This document shows, piece after piece, positions 45,758 through 55,056 of a stretch of 64,000 nt of DNA. The DNA comes from VSJD01 sp964617825 (lineage in GTDB: Bacteria > Verrucomicrobiota > Kiritimatiellia > JAAZAB01). Below the pieces are notes generated by a model. That model did no database searches and was not told the origin of the DNA. It worked only from the letters and a program-made list of their open reading frames with translations. The stretch covers positions 1 to 64,000 of the forward strand of contig CAZTWL010000012.1 of assembly GCA_964617825.1 (NCBI GenBank), read 5' to 3'. Both the position numbers and the translations under genes were made by a program. Within the stretch, counting starts at the first letter, position 1. Every line of letters begins with the position of its first letter.

Positions 45758-47170
45758 TTATGGGTTGAATTTAAACGAATAAATATCGGCGTCGCGCATA
45801 CGGATTTCCATAATAACCGGCTGGCCGGCGAGCGCGGCCGCATCGCCGTCCTCGAAGACGACCGTGCGGTCAAGGCTGTCGCCGAAAAGCTCCACCGCGT
45901 TAAGTGTCTGGCCCGCGCCCCGGAGCTTAAGTTTGACATAACCGGCCGCGGAAGTCGCAAAATTCAGCGATAATTTATGGCCCTCAAATATAAACGGCTT
46001 GGTAACTATGGTGCAGGGACGGTATGCGGCATGATAAGATACAAAGCCGTCTATTCTTATTGTGTAGCGTCGGAGTTCGGATGGAATCCTGCCCCAATGA
46101 TTGTCGAAGGTGTACATGGAAAGCTCGGGCGGAGCGTGCGGCAGGTCGCTGGAGGTCTCAATCATGCCGACCGCCGGATAGCAGTCGCCGTAGACCCAAT
46201 TATATTCCCGCTCCAATCCCGGCCTCAGAAACGCCTCGTCCCAGCGTTTCCATTGCTTGCCGTCGCGTGAAGACATGAACACACAGTCGGTAATGGCAAG
46301 ACCATAACGCGTACTTACCTTCATGCGTTCTCGGCGTCTTTCCGCGCCGGCCAGCTGGTCAAAGTTGGCGGTCCACGCTTTCTTTTCCACGTAGCGTGAC
46401 GGAAAACCCACCAACATATGATCGGCGCGATAATAAGGCTGAACGACGTTGGTATAGAGTGGATAATCATCCGCTCCGCCAAAATCAAGCAACACTGGCA
46501 CGGTCCAGGTTTTAAAGTCTTTGGACGCCATCCAGCGAATATCACGGATTCCGGCATTCAGATCTTTGCCCGGAACATTGTGGAAGTCCCGAATATAGCA
46601 GAGGTATTGGCTGGTATGTTTGTCCCAGAAGGCAATGTTGAGGGTGTCAAATTTGCCTTGGTTGGTCATGCGCCATGACTTTTTAAAATTGATTCCATCC
46701 GCGCTGGTGAAACACCACAGATAATGGTCCTGGCCATCCAGGGCGACGCCTTTATAAAGCTCGTCCGGCGGGCAAGCGGGGTTCGTGTCCTTAAAGACCG
46801 AGAAATTGTCAAACAGGTTGATGTGCCGGTCAAGGATGATGTTGTTGGCCTTGGAACCCGCAAACTCGCAGATCCTCAGCTTGGGCTTGATCCAAGTTTT
46901 ACCGTCCTTGCTCTCGGCGTAGCAGACGGATATCTCAACCGTGGATGTATTCCAACCAAGGTAATAAAGGCGGTAAATCTCATCGTCCTTAAGGATGCAA
47001 TAGAAATCGCATCCGTCCCCTTCCCACGGTTCGTCATGCCGGATGACCGCTTCCCTGGCATGGGGCGAGTGCAGTTTAAGTTCCGCCGTGGTTTGGGCGA
47101 TATCCACCAGGTATTCATCCCAGAACAACTCGCGCCGGGTTCCGATTTTGATAGCATTGCCCATTTTCAT
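45758..47170 (-). CDS. Beta-propeller glycosidase-like protein (GH32/GH43-type fold), 2
   Basis: About 470 residues from the ATG at 47170 after an AGGA site. Opening 'RELFWDEYLVD', then 'HDEPWEGDGCDFYCI', 'EIYRLYYLGWN', 'CYAESKDGKTWIKPKL', 'LWCFTSADGINFKKSW', 'WMASKDFKTWTVPVLL' and 'VFMSSRDGKQWKRWDEAF' give five blades. The C-terminal 90 residues form a sandwich ('YVKLKLRGAGQTLNAVELFGDS'). This protein family is common in PVC bacteria but its reaction is not known to me. It starts 12 bases after the small Cys-rich gene. Confidence 0.78.
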   Translation of the reverse strand: MKMGNAIKIGTRRELFWDEYLVDIAQTTAELKLHSPHAREAVIRHDEPWEGDGCDFYCILKDDEIYRLYYLGWNTSTVEISVCYAESKDGKTWIKPKLRICEFAGSKANNIILDRHINLFDNFSVFKDTNPACPPDELYKGVALDGQDHYLWCFTSADGINFKKSWRMTNQGKFDTLNIAFWDKHTSQYLCYIRDFHNVPGKDLNAGIRDIRWMASKDFKTWTVPVLLDFGGADDYPLYTNVVQPYYRADHMLVGFPSRYVEKKAWTANFDQLAGAERRRERMKVSTRYGLAITDCVFMSSRDGKQWKRWDEAFLRPGLEREYNWVYGDCYPAVGMIETSSDLPHAPPELSMYTFDNHWGRIPSELRRYTIRIDGFVSYHAAYRPCTIVTKPFIFEGHKLSLNFATSAAGYVKLKLRGAGQTLNAVELFGDSLDRTVVFEDGDAAALAGQPVIMEIRMRDADIYSFKFNP

Positions 47171-47181
47171 TTTTCCTGTCT

Positions 47182-47616
47182 TTAAATGATTTTTTTGATA
47201 ATTTCCGCGCATTGCGCCTTGTCACAATGCGACAAATCAATCTGATATTCAAAACCCAGCGGCTCCAGCACCCGCCGGTAAAGAATATCACAATGTTCGC
47301 AATAGTTTGCATAAGGCGTGATGTGCCGGCATGCCAGGAGGCGCCCCTTGGAGGGGCACCGGTGCATGGTGAATTTCAATTCTGTTTCTTCCTGGTTTAA
47401 TTCCATGCTAAAGTCGGCGGCTTCCTCGTTGAGCGTCCGGCTCCAGTACATCCAGCACCCGCGCAAGCCATGTTGGGTTGCCAGGCTCCGCAGATTGTCC
47501 AGAAAATGATCCGACAGGTAATTCCAGAATTCCACCACCCTGGCCTTGCCGCCTTTTTGCTCAAGGAACTTGAACAACTCGCTGTAGGCCGGAATGAAAT
47601 CGGTACAGGAAATCAT
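47182..47616 (-). CDS. Small cysteine-rich protein, function unknown, 1
   Basis: 144 residues. The stop of the preceding gene overlaps this start (ATGA), so translation is probably coupled. The C-terminal half has conserved-looking cysteines and histidines: 'MHRCPSKGRLLACRH', 'YCEHCDILYRRVLEPLGFEYQIDLSHCD', 'AQCAEI'. Proteins annotated as L-2-amino-thiazoline-4-carboxylate hydrolase-like share a distant 'C..CD' ending; this is only a weak resemblance. It occurs as a pair with the gene upstream and may form a heteromer with it. Confidence 0.7.
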   Translation of the reverse strand: MISCTDFIPAYSELFKFLEQKGGKARVVEFWNYLSDHFLDNLRSLATQHGLRGCWMYWSRTLNEEAADFSMELNQEETELKFTMHRCPSKGRLLACRHITPYANYCEHCDILYRRVLEPLGFEYQIDLSHCDKAQCAEIIKKII

Positions 47617-48083
47617 GATTTTTCCCTTCGGTAAAAACGCTGAATGCTATGCCCATCGGCTTCATCATATCTGACCAGCTCGGCGCTGAACGGCGTGTTT
47701 TCACACAGGGCCTCATTCACGGTTTTGGTGGTTTCGTAAAACAACTCGGCGACCGGATAACCGTGCCGGCGCAAGTGCGTCACCGCCGGGCACGCTTCGA
47801 CCTCAAGACAAAGTTCGTTTTCCGAGCATTTCAGGTGAATGGTCCCGCCCTCCAGGCGATACATCTTTTCAAAATAATCTTTCAGGGCCGGCAATCCTCG
47901 CGTCTTGATTTCCGCCTTGAGCGGCGCGTAATAAACCGCCGCGAATTGACGGAGATATGCCCGCACCGCGTCCGCGCCGTATTTGTCATGGATGAATTGA
48001 ATGCCGTTGCTCAAAGCGCCGTGAAAATCCTTGTGGAGATAAACGTTGTCGGACGCCTTGCGCCGCATATATTCTTTGGTCAT
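47613..48083 (-). CDS. Small protein of unknown function, 2
   Basis: 156 residues with AAAGGAT before the ATG. Pattern: 'FHGALSNGIQFIHDKYGADAVRAYLRQFAAVYYAPLKAEIKTRGL', 'CPAVTHLRRHGYPVAELFYETTKTVNEAL' and 'DGHSIQRFYRR'. The second half has a single conserved-type cysteine ('EACPAV'). I do not recognise the family; the layout suggests an alpha-beta protein similar in design to its neighbour at 47182. It lies 13 bases after the aldolase gene, and the pair may act on the aldolase substrate. Confidence 0.7.
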   Translation of the reverse strand: MTKEYMRRKASDNVYLHKDFHGALSNGIQFIHDKYGADAVRAYLRQFAAVYYAPLKAEIKTRGLPALKDYFEKMYRLEGGTIHLKCSENELCLEVEACPAVTHLRRHGYPVAELFYETTKTVNEALCENTPFSAELVRYDEADGHSIQRFYRREKS

Positions 48084-48095
48084 GACGCGATCCTT

Positions 48096-49004
48096 TTATG
48101 GCAAAAGATATTTGGCATCCCTGATCAAGGTCCGTTCAATCGCTCTGCGGCAGGCAGGTGTCAGGAGATAATCGGGATAATTTTTCCAAGTACGAAATAT
48201 CCCCATGCGTGCCAGGAGATACTTTTCCCCCGCAAGCCAGCACTTGATCTTCCGTCCGCCATAAACGCTCCACATCATCCGGTTCATCCGCTGCTGGAGT
48301 CGTTCGGCGCGGGACCATTCGCCCGCGCGGGCAGCGTCCATGATTTGTCCGGCCAGGTATCCGTTAAATACGGCGCCGCCCAGGAGCAGTCCGCCATAGC
48401 CGGCTTTTAAATATGGCACACAATTAAATTCCCAGCCATTGAGAAGCTGCAGGCTCGGACGCCGCCGTTTGACTTCCACGGCGTATTGCATGCGCTCTAC
48501 AGACATGGAACTATCCTTGAGTAAGATCACTTTCTTTTGCGACAGGACGGCCTTCATGACGGCGCAAGGCGTCAGTTCGCCGTTCGTTGCCCGGTCATAA
48601 ATGCCGATCGGCAGGCAACTGCGCTCAATGGCATCCAGATAAAGCTTGAGCAGGACTTCGGGATCCTTGCGGGGCGGACAATACGGCGGAGCGATCACGG
48701 CGATATCGGCGCCGTCTTCGGCGGCCATCTCTATATTATTGACAATCCGGGCCGCGGAATTATCGGTCACCTGGACCGCCAGGATCAACCGCTTATGCCC
48801 ATAGCGCCTGACAGTTTGCACGAGCGTGTGGCGTTGCCTCTCGGTCATCCATGGCCCTTCACCGTTGGTGCCGGCGAGGAACAGCCCTCGCACGCCCAAC
48901 CGGAGGTGATGCGCCACCATCCGGCGAATTGAGCCGGCGTCAATATCCATTTTCGCGGTGAAGGGCGTCGGGGCTGCCGACCATATATGGTTACATTTGA
49001 TCAT
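48096..49004 (-). CDS. Dihydrodipicolinate synthase/N-acetylneuraminate lyase family aldolase
   Basis: 302 residues from the ATG at 49004, with AAAGGA about 11 bases before it. 'LAGTNGEGPWMT' (43-54) corresponds to the GTTGE pyruvate-binding loop with N for T. Y136 ('GIYDRATN') and the Schiff-base K163 ('VILLKDSSMS') are both present. Typical reactions are condensation or cleavage of 2-keto acids: NanA, KDG aldolase, DapA. First gene of the catabolic operon, downstream of the GntR-LacI regulator, so a sugar-acid or sialate-type aldolase is more likely than lysine synthesis. Confidence 0.92.
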   Translation of the reverse strand: MIKCNHIWSAAPTPFTAKMDIDAGSIRRMVAHHLRLGVRGLFLAGTNGEGPWMTERQRHTLVQTVRRYGHKRLILAVQVTDNSAARIVNNIEMAAEDGADIAVIAPPYCPPRKDPEVLLKLYLDAIERSCLPIGIYDRATNGELTPCAVMKAVLSQKKVILLKDSSMSVERMQYAVEVKRRRPSLQLLNGWEFNCVPYLKAGYGGLLLGGAVFNGYLAGQIMDAARAGEWSRAERLQQRMNRMMWSVYGGRKIKCWLAGEKYLLARMGIFRTWKNYPDYLLTPACRRAIERTLIRDAKYLLP

Positions 49005-49106
49005 ATCGCAATTTTCCTTTCTGATTGCAGGATACAAAAACGATCAACCAGCGCTCATGATATTTATTCTTTTCCATTACGCGTATGCACCTCTCGTTTT
49101 TCAATG

Positions 49107-49131
49107 GTGCGGGGCATTGCGGAGCCCGCAC
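49107..49131. repeat. GC-rich inverted repeat
   Basis: GTGCGGG-N11-CCCGCAC, 103 bases before the aldolase start. No T run follows on either strand within a few bases, so it is more likely an mRNA leader hairpin or operator than an intrinsic terminator. Confidence 0.4.
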
Positions 49132-49451
49132 ATTTAATTCGAACTGAAAGCCAGTTCAAAAGACCCCGCGATAATATTCAATGGCCGGATGATAATAGCC
49201 ATCATTGGCGTGATGCCCGTCAAAACGCCTCGGTTGCTTACATTCAAGGCCTCACATCTTCTAGATCCAAGGAGCCGCTTTCACTGAAATCTCCGGCAAT
49301 TAATGCTGTCTCCTTTTCAGCCCGACTCGCTCGGAAGAACCAATCGGCCTGTTCGTTTCTTTCGGCGCGGAAATACGTTCTTTATTGTTGATTACAACCT
49401 TGCTTGAACACAGGGTAGAGGAAAAGCGGGCAAGGAAACAACCGTGAAGAT

Positions 49452-49472
49452 CTGGTATTTTAGGCATACCAG
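49452..49472. promoter_or_regulatory. CTGGTAT-N7-ATACCAG dyad, candidate GntR-family operator
   Basis: A perfect 7+7 dyad 29 bases after the GntR-LacI gene stop. TGGT...ACCA half-sites are typical of GntR-family winged-helix proteins. Its place between the regulator and the operon it probably controls supports an operator, but the distance to the aldolase start (450 bases) is large. Confidence 0.4.
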
Positions 49473-49500
49473 TATATAGGCCGACATTACGTACAGAAGG

Positions 49501-50604
49501 CTACGATACCGGCGGCGCCATCGTGTCGCCCCGGACAAACTTTGGCATCATTCGCCGCGAGCGCGGCTTGAGCTGACCAGATGTCGCCATTTGAATCAGC
49601 ATCCGGACAAGGCGGCGCTCGATCATTCCCCGATCGATGACATAATGGCTCATGTACGGAACGAGATATTCCATAAATTCATTGTCATCCCGACAGATCA
49701 GCGAGACATCCTCCGGCACACGTAATCTCCGCTGCATCAGGTAACTGATGGTCGTCAAGGCATAGATGGGTCTTGAGATCAGAAACGCCGTCGGCGCCGG
49801 CATTCTAGCGAAGCAATCATCCAGGACTCGCCGGATGTTGTCCACGCTTTCATCATGATAGAGGATTAGCGGCGCTTGAGTTCCTCCACTCGATTGAATC
49901 AAAGTTGATCGGAATCCTTCTTCGCTGGCCAAATCGCCTCCAAGCCTGGTGCGCGGCGCGAGCAGGCAAATCCGCCGATGGCCCAGACGCCAAAGCTGGA
50001 TCACGGCATGCCGGCAGACGGCCAGATAATCGATATCCAAGTCCGGCAGTTCGATGCCGGCATAACATGAGCCGTAAACCAAAGACGGAATTTCATGTTT
50101 CATAAACCATTCCTGGGTTTCGAATGAAACCGACATCAGCATCCAACATGCCACGCGATGTTCTGCCACCAGCCTGCTCAACTGTTGATGACGGGTAGGA
50201 CCCCGAAGGTGCATGTCCGTAAAGATTCGCAATTCATAACCGGCATTGTTTAAGCCAAGTTCGATAGCGCGAATTATGCTTTGCAAATGGGGTTTGCTTC
50301 CTTCAGGATATGATTCTTGGAACAAGCCGATAATCCGGCACGTTTTTTCATTACCGTGGCGCCGGGCGGACAGAATCTTATGTCCTTTTTGCGGACAGGC
50401 GCGAAGAAGTTTCTGGCGCTGCATTTGAGCCAGCGCCGCCCGGATCGTGGTGCGGCTCACCTGGAACCGGCCGCTCAACACCCGCTCGCTCGGAAGCCAT
50501 TTGCTGCGGATATAGTTTGGCCATTCCAGCTTCAGGGCGGCAACCACCTGGGTTACGATCGATTCGCGCCGGATCGGTTGGTTTGTTCCGATTGGATTTG
50601 CCAT
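49501..50604 (-). CDS. GntR-type DNA-binding / LacI-type ligand-binding regulator
   Basis: 367 residues from the ATG at 50604; an in-frame TTG at 50610 is the alternative. Winged helix at about 15-80 ('PSERVLSGRFQVSRTTIRAALAQMQRQKLL'). A periplasmic-binding-protein-like LacI domain follows from about 92 to 367 ('IIGLFQESYPEGSKPHLQSIIRAIELGLNNAGYELRIF', 'AVIQLWRLGHRRICLLAP', 'LRVPEDVSLICRDDNEFMEYL'). This AraR-like arrangement is typical of sugar-responsive repressors. It probably controls the aldolase operon just downstream. Confidence 0.94.
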   Translation of the reverse strand: MANPIGTNQPIRRESIVTQVVAALKLEWPNYIRSKWLPSERVLSGRFQVSRTTIRAALAQMQRQKLLRACPQKGHKILSARRHGNEKTCRIIGLFQESYPEGSKPHLQSIIRAIELGLNNAGYELRIFTDMHLRGPTRHQQLSRLVAEHRVACWMLMSVSFETQEWFMKHEIPSLVYGSCYAGIELPDLDIDYLAVCRHAVIQLWRLGHRRICLLAPRTRLGGDLASEEGFRSTLIQSSGGTQAPLILYHDESVDNIRRVLDDCFARMPAPTAFLISRPIYALTTISYLMQRRLRVPEDVSLICRDDNEFMEYLVPYMSHYVIDRGMIERRLVRMLIQMATSGQLKPRSRRMMPKFVRGDTMAPPVS

Positions 50605-50828
50605 TTGCAAATTCCGTTGTCTATCAAGTCAGGTTCAATTTTCATGCAGTCACAGAGCAACCGCATGGCGGTCTGAAGAATCCACACCATCACCGCCACG
50701 ACAATCAAACCTTGAATTTCAGTCGCTTTAAATCAAGTCAAGGGTTTCGACTTAATGACACCAGATGATCACGAAGCGCCGGAAATCGGGACACGGCCAC
50801 CGGCAAAAAAGCTCAATTCACAGCACAT

Positions 50829-52163
50829 TCAGCGGCCGGAGTTTGTGCTCGCAGCCATTCCGAACAAGTTGGTTTTCAGAAAGCCATTAAGGGCATCGCC
50901 AAACGAATCGATATGTCCGAAAATCGTCAGGTCTGCCATCTGTTTGTCACATTGCAGCGCATTATACGCCGCGTAGACCGAACCGGGCGGGCAGGTGCCG
51001 TCAATGAAGCCGGCGGCAACCAGCGCCTTGGCGCGAATGGTATAGGCAAAATTGACGCCATCAAAATAGCGCGCGGTTTTCAAGTGCTTGGGATTGGGCT
51101 TGCCGTCTTCGTAATTCACCATCTTGTACCAGCCCGGAATCCGACCCGCTTCCCGCGCCGTATGGTCGCACAACGCCGGCACACTGGCGGCAAAAGCCGT
51201 TACCTGCGTACAAAGATACGCCGTCGCAAACGCCTGTCCCCCGCCCATGCTATAGCCGTTAACCAGGAGGTGTTTTCGATCCCAATCGCTCCGCTTGGCC
51301 AAATACTGCGCGGCCTGATAATCGCCGCAGAACATGCGCAAAAAGTAGGACGTTTCACGATCCTCGCGCCCGATCCAGAAATAATAATGCACCGGCCCTC
51401 TTTCCGCATCCTTGTAAAACTGAGCGGGCTTGCCATTGGGCAGGTCATGCGGGTTGATATCCAGCGCCATGGCCCCCATTTTTGCGTAGCGGACGGCAAC
51501 TTGCGGGCTGATCGAACCGACCACGGCCGGATTGAGATGCAAAAAGGCAGGGAATGGACCGGCCCCCTTGGGCTTGGCAAACCACCCGTAAACATGCGAG
51601 CCATTAATGTTTTCCAGGATGAGGGCAAAGGTCTCAATCTTGTCGTCCGTAAATTCGGGCGCTGGGGTCAGCACCGGTTGATTGGTCATGGCGTCTAGCA
51701 GCGCCTTTTTGCCGTTCCAGAAAGCATCGAAATCGTCCGGCTTGGGCATGGAAGGCGTTATTTTCTCGGGCTCGCAGGCCGCGCCGCCTAGCATTGTCGG
51801 CCAATTCGTTTCTCCCGCCGGCGGACTGACAATTAACCGAAAGAACGAAGGCTTATCGCACTTGAAAGTCATCGTCATCCGGCCGTCAACGAGCTTCAGC
51901 TCGCCCTTGGCCAGGGAATTAAGCCCATCCTGAACCATTTCGTACGACCATGAACTGCCGGCGGCCGGCTTGCCGCCCGCGGACAAGACAATCTCGAACA
52001 CCCCGGTTTCACCCACTTTGTAACGGGCATCGGCTTTGTCCGCCTTAACGGACGCAAAATATTGGGAATTGGAATAAATCGAACTATGATACCCGTAAGA
52101 CATCAGGGGCATAATCAGCGCCAAAAACAAACCGCCCAATAACTGCCTGTTTTTTTTAAACAT
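50829..52163 (-). CDS. Secreted acetyl xylan esterase/cephalosporin-C deacetylase (CE7) family protein, 1
   Basis: About 444 residues from the ATG at 52163. Signal peptide about 1-24 ('LLGGLFLALIMPLMSYG'). An N-terminal beta-domain (about 30-130) precedes the alpha/beta hydrolase fold of CE7 ('PKPDDFDAFWNGKKALLDA'). The nucleophile elbow reads 'NGYSMGGGQ' instead of the usual GSSQGG; the acid is in 'GFIDGTCPP' and the base in 'FGHIDSF'. CE7 enzymes remove O-acetyl groups from sugars. The cytoplasmic paralogue at 62402-63655 keeps the usual elbow. Confidence 0.9.
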   Translation of the reverse strand: MFKKNRQLLGGLFLALIMPLMSYGYHSSIYSNSQYFASVKADKADARYKVGETGVFEIVLSAGGKPAAGSSWSYEMVQDGLNSLAKGELKLVDGRMTMTFKCDKPSFFRLIVSPPAGETNWPTMLGGAACEPEKITPSMPKPDDFDAFWNGKKALLDAMTNQPVLTPAPEFTDDKIETFALILENINGSHVYGWFAKPKGAGPFPAFLHLNPAVVGSISPQVAVRYAKMGAMALDINPHDLPNGKPAQFYKDAERGPVHYYFWIGREDRETSYFLRMFCGDYQAAQYLAKRSDWDRKHLLVNGYSMGGGQAFATAYLCTQVTAFAASVPALCDHTAREAGRIPGWYKMVNYEDGKPNPKHLKTARYFDGVNFAYTIRAKALVAAGFIDGTCPPGSVYAAYNALQCDKQMADLTIFGHIDSFGDALNGFLKTNLFGMAASTNSGR

Positions 52164-52303
52164 GACCGCATACTCCTTGGATTTCGCCGGCTTATGACAC
52201 AATGCGGGCTATGCCCACACACCTCGATAAATCAACCGCAGATTACACTGATTCCACAGAAAAAAATCAAAAACAGTCGATGCGCATCAAGCAATATTCG
52301 GAC

Positions 52304-53866
52304 TTAAAATTTGGTTGCTTTGGGCGCCGCAAGGTTGCCTCCCGTCCAGGCCGCCTGGCCGGCATACATGATGCCGGGCGCATAGGCCGCAAACGGCATG
52401 GGATACCAGGTGGTCGCAATCAAGCCCATCGCCTTCGATTCCCTGGCGCGCCGACCAAAGCAAAACAAATTGTCGGCATATCGGGGAAAATCGGGCATAC
52501 CGCGCCAGTTGGTATGATTGGCCGATGCAGCTCCCGCGCAGATCACCTTGAAGCCATGGTCCCTATAATATTCAAGATAAGGAAAAGCCCTCACCCTTTT
52601 AGGAAATTCGGCGCCAAGATACTTGCCAAACCTTTCCAGGAAACCCTTCGACAGTTCCGTTTTCAGGTCTAGCGGCTGGCTAAAGTCATCCAGCATCCGG
52701 CGCTCAACCGGATCTAATTCCGATTGCCACGCACTGCGCCAGCGAAGGTCCATTACCTGTCCGCGCCTATCCGCCCGCGCCACGAACATGGCGCTCGGAT
52801 CGTTCGTCGTCCAGTATTCCCAATACATCAGGACCGCCTCGCGCGGCAATTCGTCCAGGACTTCGATATGACTGCAGACCATGTCGTCCCAGACAATCGG
52901 AGTCAAACCTCGCATCACAATGTACTCCACAGCCTGGCGGATAAAGTCGAGGTACAGCTTGCCGACGCCATCCTTGCGGACCCGCTCGGCACATTGCGGA
53001 CAGACACCCAGCCGCCGCGTCTCATCCCCCCCGATGTGAAAGTAGCCTTCTGATCCGTGCAAATCGATGACTTCATCCGCCATTTCCTTAAAGAGCCTGA
53101 AAGACTTCGGATTTGACGGGCACCACTGGTCGCAATGCGTTTGCTCCTCGCGAATATCGGCATAAGCCGCATGCCTTAAAATATAATCGACATGCCCCAG
53201 CGACTGATGCAGTGGAATAACATTCAGGCCCAGATCCCGGGCATGCTCGATCAATTTCCGAACCTCTTTTTTCGAAAAAGCGTCCGGCGCCGAAACGGCG
53301 GAATGCTTTCTGTATGGGAAACGGTTCTCATATTCGAAGATCACGGTGTTTAAGTTCCATTGCGCCATTGAATCCAGCAACGCCAGATGCTCGGCAAAGC
53401 TCAAATGACGCATGGCCGGAAAATAGAAATGCATGCCGCGCACCGGCAGGGCGGGACTATCGCTGATTTGCTGGAAATTCAACGTTCCCGGATCGGTTGA
53501 CGGCTTTTTCCCGTCCCAGGCCCCGCAAACCGCCGAACGGGATTCCCGCAGCAATTGCTCCAGGCGCCGCGCGCCATAGCGCACACCATCCATGCCGGCC
53601 GCGGATATTTCCACGCCATTCCGACCAATCGTGAGCTCGTAAGCACCGTCTACCGGTATTTTTTTCCTGGTTATCCGCAGTTTTAATCTCCCGGCATGCT
53701 TGTCCTTCCCGGCCTTTCCCTCTTTTCTCGCCTTGCACAACGGCAGCATCCGCGAAATGCCCGGCGGCAAATCGAAGTCCGTCTCCATACCGCAAAGATC
53801 CGCGATTCGGATTGATCCTTGTGCAACGCTGACTTTCAAAGGACTTGGCGTCATCGTATAATTCAT
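52304..53866 (-). CDS. GH20 beta-N-acetylhexosaminidase
   Basis: 520 residues from the ATG at 53866 with GGAG upstream. N-terminal GH20b-like domain ('AYELTIGRNGVEISAAGMDGVRYGARRLEQLL'), then the barrel: 'PVRGMHFYFP', 'NLNTVIFEYENRFPY', 'LNVIPLHQSLGHVDYIL' and 'YFHIGGDETRRLG' with the catalytic pair D281/E282. 'TPIVWDDM' and 'VLMYWEYW' fit the tryptophans of the GlcNAc pocket. Residues C289 and C292 follow the motif. No signal peptide; it would act on imported oligosaccharides releasing GlcNAc or GalNAc. It is the only canonical GH20 in the window. Confidence 0.92.
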   Translation of the reverse strand: MNYTMTPSPLKVSVAQGSIRIADLCGMETDFDLPPGISRMLPLCKARKEGKAGKDKHAGRLKLRITRKKIPVDGAYELTIGRNGVEISAAGMDGVRYGARRLEQLLRESRSAVCGAWDGKKPSTDPGTLNFQQISDSPALPVRGMHFYFPAMRHLSFAEHLALLDSMAQWNLNTVIFEYENRFPYRKHSAVSAPDAFSKKEVRKLIEHARDLGLNVIPLHQSLGHVDYILRHAAYADIREEQTHCDQWCPSNPKSFRLFKEMADEVIDLHGSEGYFHIGGDETRRLGVCPQCAERVRKDGVGKLYLDFIRQAVEYIVMRGLTPIVWDDMVCSHIEVLDELPREAVLMYWEYWTTNDPSAMFVARADRRGQVMDLRWRSAWQSELDPVERRMLDDFSQPLDLKTELSKGFLERFGKYLGAEFPKRVRAFPYLEYYRDHGFKVICAGAASANHTNWRGMPDFPRYADNLFCFGRRARESKAMGLIATTWYPMPFAAYAPGIMYAGQAAWTGGNLAAPKATKF

Positions 53867-54021
53867 GTTTTTTCTCCATCCGGTGTCTGTGACAAACGCA
53901 TTGCGCCTCGAAACGGGCAAGATAACAACACCCTATGCAAGGGTCTGTCATATTTTAAGGCCAGCCCCCTACCCCTCGAGATTAAACTTCCGAAATCATC
54001 GGGCCAAGTTCGTTAACTTCC

Positions 54022-54900
54022 TTATTCCAAGGCTGCCCACACGGCGCTGATCCTCTCACGCGATCTGCGCAACATATCGGTTTGTTTCGGATCATCAATA
54101 TCGGATGCGTATTTGCCCGCTAATATATCCAAACAAACTTCAACCGTAAACATCCCATTAAAACCGTCGTGTTTTACAGCCGCAATCGCGGCCCGCAAAT
54201 CGAGGTTGCCATAGCCAAGATATTTATGTTCGTCCTTCTCTCCGAGATTGTCGCTGAAATGAACTTCCCATAATTTCAGCGGCAGCCGGCCAATATAATC
54301 GCCGATATCGTTTTCATGCTCAACGCCATCGCTCCGCACGTGGATATTGGCATGCGCCGCGTCCAGCAACATCCCGGTTGGAATGGCGCCACACAGCTCC
54401 TTGAAGCGGATAAAATCTTTTATTGTACAAAACCGATTCTGCCCTCCGAAACTATTTTCGATTCCAACCCGAATACCGTATTGATGCACCCCTTGCGCCA
54501 ACTGGTCCATATGTTGCCTGTTAAGATCATGCGCAAACGCCTTCGTTCCGTCATTGCGCGTCACATGAATGGCGTCCGAGCAGCACGAATAGACACCCCC
54601 GGTGTTTGCATGCCACCAGATAACGTCATCGATCATCCGGGCGGCGAAATCCGTATCCAGTTCGCCTGATTCCTTGAGTTTGTGATGAACATTCCCGTGG
54701 TAGGTAACGAAAAGCCGCGCGGAAGCGATTGCCGCAGCAATATCTTCCTTCTCGTGCCTGTCCAAACCCAGAGAAGTTTGCGAAAGCGATACGCCCTCAA
54801 ACCCGTTTTTGATGATCCATTCAATCCGATCTATCGGTCTGCCGCCCCCCAAGAGCCAAAAGGACATCCCTATCGGCGGACACTTGCATTTTGGACTCAT
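54022..54900 (-). CDS. Sugar phosphate isomerase/epimerase (xylose isomerase-like TIM barrel)
   Basis: 292 residues from the ATG at 54900. Family signs: 'GFEGVSLSQTS', 'ARLFVTYHGNVHH', 'GIRVGIENSFGGQNRF', 'GMLLDAAHANIH', 'WEVHFSDNLGEKDEHKYLGYGNLDL' and 'FTVEVCLDILAG'. These give the E, D/H, H and E metal ligands expected of AP-endonuclease-2-like barrels. Members are often tagatose/psicose epimerases or inosose dehydratase-like enzymes. Neighbours are a GH20 and a split GH123 gene, so a role in amino-sugar use is plausible. Confidence 0.88.
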   Translation of the reverse strand: MSPKCKCPPIGMSFWLLGGGRPIDRIEWIIKNGFEGVSLSQTSLGLDRHEKEDIAAAIASARLFVTYHGNVHHKLKESGELDTDFAARMIDDVIWWHANTGGVYSCCSDAIHVTRNDGTKAFAHDLNRQHMDQLAQGVHQYGIRVGIENSFGGQNRFCTIKDFIRFKELCGAIPTGMLLDAAHANIHVRSDGVEHENDIGDYIGRLPLKLWEVHFSDNLGEKDEHKYLGYGNLDLRAAIAAVKHDGFNGMFTVEVCLDILAGKYASDIDDPKQTDMLRRSRERISAVWAALE

Positions 54901-55056
54901 ATTTTTGTTCTCTTTCCTTGCCCTGACACCATGACGGCCATGCGCGCTCAAGACATTGTCTTTTTATAGTGTTCGGAAAATAAAGCAAAAACCAACCGCC
55001 CTGCCCGAAGGTCAACATTCCTCCTCTTCCCGGCCCTTCTCAGAGACTTAATACCT

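Larger units (their letters stand above)
49005..49500. other. Regulatory intergenic region between regulator and aldolase operon
   Basis: 496 bases. It contains a GTGCGGG/CCCGCAC hairpin at 49107-49131 (11-base loop) and a CTGGTAT/ATACCAG dyad near the regulator end (49452-49472). No gene is supported; short plus-strand frames have no family resemblance. Confidence 0.55.
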
